DNA of 6,217 bases, taken from assembly GCA_964407525.1 (NCBI GenBank), contig CAYOWC010000291.1:1-6217 (forward strand). Reading direction: 5' to 3'. Made by a program: the position numbers and the translations under genes. This DNA is from DUZB01 sp964407525 (GTDB lineage: Bacteria; Desulfobacterota; DSM-4660; Desulfatiglandales; Desulfatiglandaceae). How positions within the stretch are numbered: position 1 is the stretch's first letter; every line of letters begins with the position of its first letter. Under the pieces are notes generated by a model. That model did not search any database. It was given only the letters and a program-made list of their open reading frames with translations, and had not been told where the DNA came from. Below, piece after piece: positions 1 through 4,511 of the stretch.

Positions 1-390
1 CTCGTGTACGGCTTCGATGATTCAAATGAGGCAAAATATGAAGTGGCTTCCGATTGTATCATGCGGGCCTGGCAAAAAGGTTTTGGCGTTATCAGTACCC
101 AGGTTTTGAAGGAATTTTACGTTACGGTTACTCGGAAAATCCCTCAAAAAATGTCTCTTGATGACGCTGAACAGGTCATCCGTGATTTTTCTTTGTGGAC
201 GGTTGTGGAAACAAATGTACCCTTGATATTACAGGCCATTCATATTCAAAAACGCAATCTCCTCTCTTTTTGGGATGCCATGGTCGTAGCTGCCGCCAAG
301 GTTTCCCGCTGTGAAACCATGTTCACGGAAGATCTATCCCACAATACTTTCATTGACGATGTCCAGATACTGAATCCTTTCAAACAATAG
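1..390 (+). CDS. PIN-domain (VapC-like) ribonuclease toxin, 5' end cut by window
   Basis: This is the C-terminal part, about 129 residues, of a PIN-domain protein. Such proteins are Mg-dependent ribonucleases that usually act as the toxin of a VapBC pair. The frame is open from base 1 and begins LVYGFD, which matches the strand just after the first catalytic Asp (typical form D.NvLvYafD). That Asp and the true start therefore lie before the window, and the GTG at base 4 is not the start. The other acidic active-site residues are visible: Glu in TQVLKEFY (codon 112-114), Asp in SFWDAMVVAAA (codon 274-276) and Asp in FTEDL (codon 331-333). The gene ends naturally at TAG 388-390. The cognate antitoxin would be expected just upstream and cannot be seen. 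The family call is secure; the toxin role is inferred from the family. Confidence 0.88.
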   Translation, partial: LVYGFDDSNEAKYEVASDCIMRAWQKGFGVISTQVLKEFYVTVTRKIPQKMSLDDAEQVIRDFSLWTVVETNVPLILQAIHIQKRNLLSFWDAMVVAAAKVSRCETMFTEDLSHNTFIDDVQILNPFKQ

Positions 391-430
391 GCTATCTTTC
401 TCAGGGCCATTTCATCTTTATTTCTGCATT

Positions 431-453
431 TTTGCGCCTTTTGCGCTTTTTTG
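431..453. repeat. GCG/T-run repeat, copy 1
   Basis: The + strand reads TTTGCGCCTTTTGCGC and then a T run. A closely similar string, TTTTTTGCGTCTTTTTGCG, lies at 717-735 in the same orientation. The two copies bracket the truncated methyltransferase gene. Low-complexity strings of this GCGCAAA type recur in many bacterial genomes, so the pairing may be chance, but the placement on both sides of a broken gene is notable. Confidence 0.4.
434..452 (+). terminator. Possible weak intrinsic terminator after the PIN gene
   Basis: A 4-bp stem GCGC/GCGC with a 5-nt loop (CTTTT) is followed at once by six T residues, 44 nt after the PIN stop codon. The shape is that of a rho-independent terminator for the + strand, but the stem is short. 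The same bases belong to a GCG/T-run repeat that recurs at 717-739, so the terminator reading is uncertain. Confidence 0.3.
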
Positions 454-490
454 TTTACCCAGTTCAATTCCGAAGGACAGCGAAGCGTAT

Positions 491-697
491 TTAACCGGTG
501 ACGTCAGCTGCGAAACGGCGCAAGCGCCGCGTAAGTTCACCACTACCACAACCCAGGTCAATGGCCGCTGACACTCTGTTGTCCTGGATCACCTGCCCCA
601 CGGCTGCTTCAAACCCACTGCAGACCAAGTCATAATAGGCCGCTGTCAGCCTGCTGTTCACCTTAAAGGACTTGTATTCTTTCCAGTTGTCTCCCAT
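491..697 (-). pseudogene. Truncated SAM-dependent methyltransferase (N-terminal 68 residues)
   Basis: The reading frame starts at ATG 697-695 with AGGAA 10 nt upstream and encodes 68 residues. Residues 45-53 (AIDLGCGSG) are motif I of class I methyltransferases, the glycine-rich loop that holds S-adenosylmethionine. The next strand, ending ADVTG, normally continues as VTGxDxS, where an acidic residue binds the ribose. Here a TAA comes directly after VTG, and nothing downstream in the three frames that I read resembles the rest of such an enzyme. Complete members are usually about 200 residues or longer, so this fragment lacks most of the fold and should be inactive. The substrate cannot be judged. 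It is co-oriented with higA upstream and flanked by similar GCG/T-run repeats, which suggests deletion or rearrangement at its 3' end. Confidence 0.6.
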
Positions 698-709
698 TAT
701 GGCACCATT

Positions 710-752
710 CCTGAGCTTTTTTGCGTCTTTTTGCGACGGTTTGGCACTCAGG
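710..752. repeat. Inverted repeat spanning the 3' end of the higA-like gene
   Basis: The arms CCTGAG (710-715) and CTCAGG (747-752) are perfectly complementary. They enclose a second small stem, CGTC/GACG (724-727/735-738). The right arm contains the antitoxin stop codon (750-748 on the minus strand). In transcripts leaving the antitoxin gene this could fold into a bulged hairpin. There is no T run after it in the minus direction, so it would not be a classical intrinsic terminator. It may instead protect or attenuate the mRNA, or be chance. Confidence 0.3.
717..739. repeat. GCG/T-run repeat, copy 2
   Basis: This is the second copy of the T-run/GCG string described at 431-453, in the same orientation. 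It lies between the higA-like stop codon and the start of the methyltransferase fragment. Bases 724-727 (CGTC) and 735-738 (GACG) can form a small hairpin. Confidence 0.4.
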
Positions 753-1110
753 TGATCAGGTTGTCATGGATCAAACTTTCATAAGGAATGTCCATACCAT
801 GATGCAATTTAACAATTTGTTTCAACGAAAGAGTCCTTTTGCGATTCAGCACTTCGCTTACCCGACTCTTAGGGCCAATAAATTGTTCAAGATCTTTTCT
901 CCTGAAATCCATCTGTTCCATCCTGAAAAGAATGGCCTCCACTGGATCAGAAGGCGGCATCGGATAGTATTTATCTTCGTAAGCCTCCACCAGAATCATC
1001 AACACATCCAGTTCGTCGCCATCCGGCGTACCAATTTCCGCCCCCCAAAGCACTTCAATACGTTTCAATGCCTCATCATGATTTTTTTCATCCCGAATCG
1101 GTTTAACCAT
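748..1110 (-). CDS. higA: HigA-type antitoxin / XRE-family transcriptional regulator
   Basis: This 120-residue protein is of the HigA type, the DNA-binding antitoxin of HigBA (RelE-like mRNA interferase) modules. Residues 1-45 form the N-terminal part (KPIRDEKNHDEALKRIE, then GTPDGDELDVL), which binds the toxin in known members. Residues 57-112 form a helix-turn-helix domain whose recognition-helix stretch SRVSEVLNRKRTLSL is typical of the family. The ATG at 1110-1108 is preceded by AAGGAG at 1127-1122 with an 11-nt spacer. It starts 2 nt after the stop codon of the higB remnant, so the usual toxin-first gene order is kept. In the family the antitoxin represses its own promoter upstream of higB. 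Here that upstream sequence and the toxin N-terminus are gone, so expression and function are uncertain. The frame itself looks complete. Confidence 0.85.
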   Translation of the reverse strand: MVKPIRDEKNHDEALKRIEVLWGAEIGTPDGDELDVLMILVEAYEDKYYPMPPSDPVEAILFRMEQMDFRRKDLEQFIGPKSRVSEVLNRKRTLSLKQIVKLHHGMDIPYESLIHDNLIT

Positions 1111-1112
1111 GG

Positions 1113-1265
1113 CTATTTTATCTCCTTGACATTTACGGCATCGTATTCGTCATGAGTACCGACAAATTTAATGTACATGGCCTGCCTTGGATAATCCATC
1201 GCACATACTATGCGATAGTCATTTCCTTCCATCCTTTTCAAGGTTCTCATTAAAATCGGCAATAA
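1113..1265 (-). pseudogene. HigB toxin remnant (C-terminal ~45 residues only)
   Basis: The frame open from 1265 to the TAG at 1115-1113 reads RMEGNDYRIVCAMDY, then MYIKFVGTHDEYDAVN. This matches the end of HigB toxins (typical pattern GNkYRLvv.i.Y....yikFvGTHaEYD). HigB is a RelE-fold, ribosome-associated mRNA endonuclease of roughly 100 residues. Here an in-frame TGA at 1268-1266 cuts it off. I read the three minus-strand frames upstream and found no HigB N-terminus. The first ATG (1250-1248) would give only 45 residues, too little for the fold. It sits 2 nt before the higA-like gene, in the usual higB-higA order. The toxin should be inactive, leaving an orphan antitoxin. Confidence 0.68.
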
Positions 1266-1487
1266 TCAGGCTTTTATGTACTTCTCAATAAGTTCGGATA
1301 CCCAATAACACTATTAGGCTTGAAATCGATTGAAAAAGATCTTTCGTTTTCCTCAAGTTTAGGCCTGCCCGCCATGGCCGTCGCAACTCTATCTTGAGAT
1401 TAGTCAATATTGCCATCCCCCACTATTTGGGAACCATTCTGCTGATGGTTAGGCGAGGCAGGCGGGCGTAAGCCTTTTGTAAAATCC
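1266..1487. other. Non-coding or decayed stretch between the HigB remnant and the metalloprotease-like remnant
   Basis: No gene is supported here. All minus frames are broken by several stops. One minus-strand ORF of 33 codons (1375-1274) starts MAGRPKLEENERS. That resembles the N-terminus of some ribbon-helix-helix antitoxins (MxGRPK...ER), but the rest does not continue as such a fold. The stretch contains the GC-rich imperfect inverted repeat at 1363-1467. It probably represents the debris of one or more lost genes. Confidence 0.5.
1363..1467. repeat. GC-rich imperfect inverted repeat
   Basis: GCCTGCCCGCC at 1363-1373 is complementary at 9 of 11 positions to GGCAGGCGGGC at 1457-1467, with about 83 nt between the arms. 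Both arms are preceded by a related TTAGGC string (1359-1364 and 1449-1454), so a short direct repeat is layered on the inverted one. The arms are much richer in GC than the sequence around them. This could be a small non-autonomous element, a REP-like repeat, or chance; no target-site duplication is evident. Confidence 0.3.
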
Positions 1488-1622
1488 TTACGGATAAAAT
1501 ACACCCGAACTTGATGTTCCCCCACCATACGCAAATTCAAAAGAAGAGGTATTTACACTTGTCCATGTCTGCATTGCTTCTTGAATAGCCGAAAGACTGC
1601 CAGAATGATTTCCTTTATAGCG
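1488..1622 (-). pseudogene. Remnant resembling a matrixin-type zinc metalloprotease domain
   Basis: The minus frame from 1622 to the TAA at 1490-1488 encodes 44 residues. Their core is SLSAIQEAMQTW, then a short V-rich turn, then FEFAYGGGTSS. This fits the start of secreted matrixin-like (M10) protease domains, which have a helix aIQaAf.tW followed by a strand with F.yGGTt. The zinc site HExxHxxGxxH would lie further downstream and is absent. There is no plausible start codon or ribosome-binding site, and the resemblance begins within a few bases of the cyclase stop codon, in a different frame. If the identification holds, this is a broken gene piece. The match rests on pattern recognition alone. 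Confidence 0.33.
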
Positions 1623-1624
1623 AA

Positions 1625-3163
1625 TCAGCCCAACGAGTAGATCTCCATGGGATCCTTTTTCCCTTTTAGCCTGGCAGCAGGCAGGGCCTTCATATTGTAT
1701 TTTCCCTTGAGGAGCTTTTTAGTAGCTTCGCTTATAATGATTTCCGTGCCGAATTCCTTATTGAGGCCTTGTAGTCTGGACGCCGTGTTTACCGTATCTC
1801 CCACCAGAGCATAGGAGAGTCGATTCGGACTCCCGATGTTGGCGGCAAGTACCTCTCCCGTATGAATACCGATCCCGTGAGACAGCGGCGGTTGCCCCCT
1901 TTCCTCCAGCCTCCTATTTACAATATGCAGCCGCTGCTTCATCTCCAGGGCTGCCTGCACGGCGAGTTCAGGATGATCTTCTCTAAACAGGGGCGCCCCG
2001 AACACCGCTTCAATTTCATCTCCAATATATTGCACTACCAAACCGGAATAATTGCGAATAGCCTCCTCCATTTCCTTGAAATAACTGTTGATCGTTTTCA
2101 CCACCTCTTTCGGCGCAGTCATTTCCACCATTCGGGTAAAATCCCTAAGGTCCGCAAAGAGCATCGTCACCTCCTTGACTTCCCCGTCGAGAGAGATCTC
2201 CCCCGAAAGGATCTCATCGCGAATCTCCCTCGTCACATATTTCCCAAAGGTATCTTTGATAAAGTCACGTTCTTTAAGGCCCTCAGTCATCTCATTGATG
2301 GCATCACCCGTGAACCCGATCTCATCATTGGACGTTACGGCCACCTTACCTTCAAAATCTCCTTTGCGTATGCGCCTCAACACTTCGATAATTTGTTGAA
2401 GCGGACGGGTAAGATTGCTGCTGACAAGGAAACTTACCCAGACGCCCACTGCAATGAATATAAAGGCTCGGGGGTAAATGCTGGACTGCAAATCACGTAG
2501 AACAAGCGCAGGGTCACCTTTTGAATGGGAAACATGATACAGGTCCAGCAGAATAGAAATCAGTGGAATCAGATTACATGCAAAAAGAAAGGCAATCAAA
2601 CGCGTTCTGATACGAATTCGAATGGTTCCCTGCAATTTATAAAGCCCACCTTCCGGAAAGAAGACGGGGACGACTTGACGTTGCATAACAAATTCAAAAA
2701 CAAAAAAGGCCACGGTGGTAGTAATCAGCCCTGTGTAAAAACTTACGAAAAACGCCTGCCTTATCACATCGATTCCAGCATCGAATATCCAGAACAACAA
2801 AGGAAAGAACGCTGCGGCAGAAAACCAGATGCCCAGATCCAGAGCAATGAGGAAAAAGGGTTCGTTCAAAAGTTTTCGACGCGCCTCCATGATTAGCCCG
2901 TCTGGAACCGGCTTCTCTTTATAGATTATTCCCAGGTATCGTCTAATAGGTCTTTCATAAAGGATCGTCAAAACAAATGGGACAGCAAAAGCAAAAAACA
3001 TGAAAACGGCATGTGGAACCCTAATCAGGCGAGAAACCTCTTCTGTTTCGACGGACGAAGAGCCAGAGTTTAGGATAGCAACTACGGAGACTCCGATAAT
3101 ATTGGCAATAAGGTTTGAAAAGAGAAGGGCATTTCTGGTCCGGATCAATTTGAAGCGGGTCAT
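1625..3163 (-). CDS. Membrane class III adenylate/guanylate cyclase with HAMP domain
   Basis: The product has 512 residues. It likely makes a cyclic nucleotide (cAMP or cGMP) from the triphosphate at the inner membrane. Hydrophobic segments lie at about 11-31, 51-69, 103-127, 134-160, 187-207 and 231-249; basic loops at 70-100 and 178-188 support a cytoplasmic N- and C-terminus. A HAMP linker covers about 250-303 (LTRPLQQIIEVLRRIRKGDF, then NDEIG). A transducer element (FGKYVTREI) precedes the catalytic domain, about 328-512. Metal-binding D338 (FADLRDFT) and D382 (YIGDEIEAVFG) are present, as are N459 and R463 (VNTASRL). The usual base-selecting Lys is Gln378, and the usual Asp/Thr is Ala452. 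ATG 3163 was chosen because GGAGAG lies 6 nt upstream and the first membrane helix follows directly. A 71-residue extension is open, but it lacks a signal sequence and recognisable homology. The extracytoplasmic loops are short, so sensing is probably by the membrane bundle. Confidence 0.92.
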   Translation of the reverse strand: MTRFKLIRTRNALLFSNLIANIIGVSVVAILNSGSSSVETEEVSRLIRVPHAVFMFFAFAVPFVLTILYERPIRRYLGIIYKEKPVPDGLIMEARRKLLNEPFFLIALDLGIWFSAAAFFPLLFWIFDAGIDVIRQAFFVSFYTGLITTTVAFFVFEFVMQRQVVPVFFPEGGLYKLQGTIRIRIRTRLIAFLFACNLIPLISILLDLYHVSHSKGDPALVLRDLQSSIYPRAFIFIAVGVWVSFLVSSNLTRPLQQIIEVLRRIRKGDFEGKVAVTSNDEIGFTGDAINEMTEGLKERDFIKDTFGKYVTREIRDEILSGEISLDGEVKEVTMLFADLRDFTRMVEMTAPKEVVKTINSYFKEMEEAIRNYSGLVVQYIGDEIEAVFGAPLFREDHPELAVQAALEMKQRLHIVNRRLEERGQPPLSHGIGIHTGEVLAANIGSPNRLSYALVGDTVNTASRLQGLNKEFGTEIIISEATKKLLKGKYNMKALPAARLKGKKDPMEIYSLG

Positions 3164-3169
3164 GAGATT

Positions 3170-3175
3170 CTCTCC
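3170..3175 (-). promoter_or_regulatory. Ribosome-binding site deciding the cyclase start
   Basis: GGAGAG on the minus strand lies 6 nt before ATG 3163-3161. It favours this start over the ATG at 3376, which would add 71 residues of no recognisable character. Confidence 0.65.
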
Positions 3176-3293
3176 AACTATGTTTCTTTCTCGATCTGTT
3201 CCCGTTTTTAAGCAGGAAGGTTGTGTTGAATTCTGCCTTTTCAATTCCCTAAAAAACCAGTATGAATCCGGTTCGGCAAAGCAAATCTTGTTT

Positions 3294-3323
3294 TTGACAA
3301 ATCTCAAGGAATAAGGCATTAAT
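3294..3323 (+). promoter_or_regulatory. Possible sigma-70 type promoter for the DUF362-ATPase operon
   Basis: A perfect TTGACA (3294-3299) is followed after 18 nt by ATTAAT (3318-3323), which matches TATAAT at four of six positions, in an AT-rich stretch. Transcription would begin near 3330 and leave a leader of about 100 nt before the first gene. The site is in the 267-nt divergent gap between the cyclase and the operon. I see no convincing promoter for the cyclase and no riboswitch in that gap. Confidence 0.3.
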
Positions 3324-3430
3324 ATATGGGTAATATTTTTCTGTTTCATGAAAAGATGAAAAGGCTCTAAAGTCAAGCGAATTCGTCATGATGGCCCGTA
3401 ATTTAGCGAAACCAGATAAGGAGAAAGCAA

Positions 3431-4495
3431 ATGACCGAAGTCTGCATACAAAACAGCACCTACGAGGAGCCGGATATCGCGAAGTTGCTGGCCCCGCTGG
3501 GCGGCATGGGCAAATTCGTGCAGAAAGGGGATCGGGTCCTCTTGAAGGTGAATCTCTTATCGGCCAGAAGCCCTGAAAAGGCTGTCACGACCCATCCTGA
3601 CTTGGTGAAGGCTGTTGCACATGAGGTCAAAAAGGTCGGAGGGAAACCCTTCATCGGGGATTCCCCTGCAGGGCGGTTTACGGAAAAGGCGTTGAGGAAG
3701 GCGTATAAGGCTTCGGGATTGGAAGCTATTTCGAAAGAGGAAGAGATTCCCCTCAATTGGAACACCAGCAGTACGAAGCAGGAAATTCCCGAGGGCAAGA
3801 GGTTGAAACGTGTGCCGATCTGCAATTTTGCCCTGGACGCTGATAAGATCATCGCCCTGCCAAAATTAAAGACCCACTCCCTCCAGTACATGACCCTGGC
3901 CTGTAAAATCATGTTTGGGGCCGTCCCCGGACTCACCAAGGCAAAATATCACGCCCAGTTCCCAAGACGTGACGCCTTTGCCGATATGATGGTAGACATT
4001 CTGACAGTGATCGAGCCGGACCTGTATATCATGGACGGAATTCTGGGCATGCAGGGGCAGGGTCCGGGCAATGGAGATCCAATCAACCTGGGCTGGCTCC
4101 TGGCCTCGACCGATCCTGTGGCCATGGATAGGACCGTCTGCAAACTGATCGGGATTGAGCCCGTCACCATTCCGGTTTTAAAGAAAGCCAGGGTTAGAAA
4201 GCTGTGGCCTGAACAGATCGAATATCCCCTGCTCCACCCTGAAGAAATCCCCCGCCCGGAATTCAAGATGGCTAACACGGCCGCTCATCTTCTAACCGGT
4301 AAAAAGCCCCCGTCAAAAAAACCCAGGGTTTCCGAAAAATGCATTGGCTGCGGAGAGTGTAAAGTCATCTGCCCCAAGGAAGCCATCAGCATTGAAGAGA
4401 AGCGAGCAATAGTTGACGATTCAAAATGCATCCGGTGCTTCTGCTGCCACGAAGTCTGCCCGGAAGATGCCATACAACTGGTTTCCGCCCGGTAA
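3431..4495 (+). CDS. DUF362 family protein with C-terminal double [4Fe-4S] ferredoxin domain
   Basis: This cytoplasmic iron-sulfur protein has 354 residues. Residues 1-290 are a DUF362 domain. Its hallmarks are KVNLL with TTHPDLVKAV (39-61), GGKPFIGDSPAG (70-81), ADKIIALPKLKTH (137-149), CKIMFGAVPGLTKAKYH (158-174) and MDGILGMQGQGPGNGDP (201-217). Residues 300-354 form a ferredoxin module with two CxxCxxCxxxCP motifs (C304/307/310/314 and C333/336/339/343), each expected to bind one [4Fe-4S] cluster. C338 is an extra cysteine. No signal peptide or membrane helix is seen. ATG 3431 has AAGGAG at 3418-3423 with a 7-nt spacer. The reaction of DUF362 proteins is not firmly known; an electron-transfer or redox role is inferred from the clusters. 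It is the first gene of a tight pair with the ATPase downstream. Confidence 0.93.
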   Translation: MTEVCIQNSTYEEPDIAKLLAPLGGMGKFVQKGDRVLLKVNLLSARSPEKAVTTHPDLVKAVAHEVKKVGGKPFIGDSPAGRFTEKALRKAYKASGLEAISKEEEIPLNWNTSSTKQEIPEGKRLKRVPICNFALDADKIIALPKLKTHSLQYMTLACKIMFGAVPGLTKAKYHAQFPRRDAFADMMVDILTVIEPDLYIMDGILGMQGQGPGNGDPINLGWLLASTDPVAMDRTVCKLIGIEPVTIPVLKKARVRKLWPEQIEYPLLHPEEIPRPEFKMANTAAHLLTGKKPPSKKPRVSEKCIGCGECKVICPKEAISIEEKRAIVDDSKCIRCFCCHEVCPEDAIQLVSAR

Positions 4496-4498
4496 CCT

Positions 4499-4504
4499 AA
4501 GGAG
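4499..4504 (+). promoter_or_regulatory. Ribosome-binding site deciding the ATPase start
   Basis: AAGGAG begins 3 nt after the stop codon of the DUF362 gene. It stands 4 nt from ATG 4509 and 7 nt from ATG 4512. The 7-nt spacing equals that of the upstream gene, so 4512 is preferred; the two choices differ by one methionine. Confidence 0.6.
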
Positions 4505-4511
4505 AAACATG

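Noticed and set aside
721..1155. Plus-strand 144-codon ORF opposite the antitoxin gene
   Set aside because: It is the antisense shadow of the higA-like gene; it has no ribosome-binding site and no recognisable motif.
1358..1475. Integron attC-like site, suggested by GTTAGGC near a toxin-antitoxin remnant
   Set aside because: GTTAGGC fits the core consensus, but no properly placed RYYYAAC partner or regular cassette layout is present.
1862..2500. Plus-strand 212-codon ORF opposite the cyclase
   Set aside because: It overlaps the conserved cyclase and HAMP coding sequence on the other strand, and its translation resembles no protein family I know.
3164..3376. 71-residue N-terminal extension of the cyclase from ATG 3376
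   Set aside because: It has no recognisable homology, signal sequence or good ribosome-binding site, whereas ATG 3163 has GGAGAG at ideal spacing and leads directly into the first membrane helix.
3388..3576. Plus-strand 62-codon ORF overlapping the start of the DUF362 gene
   Set aside because: It is an out-of-frame reading of the DUF362 leader and coding region.
4413..4511. Upstream start of the ATPase inside the ferredoxin codons
   Set aside because: It would overlap the second cysteine cluster of the DUF362 gene by over 80 nt, without a ribosome-binding site; the AAGGAG site points to 4512.
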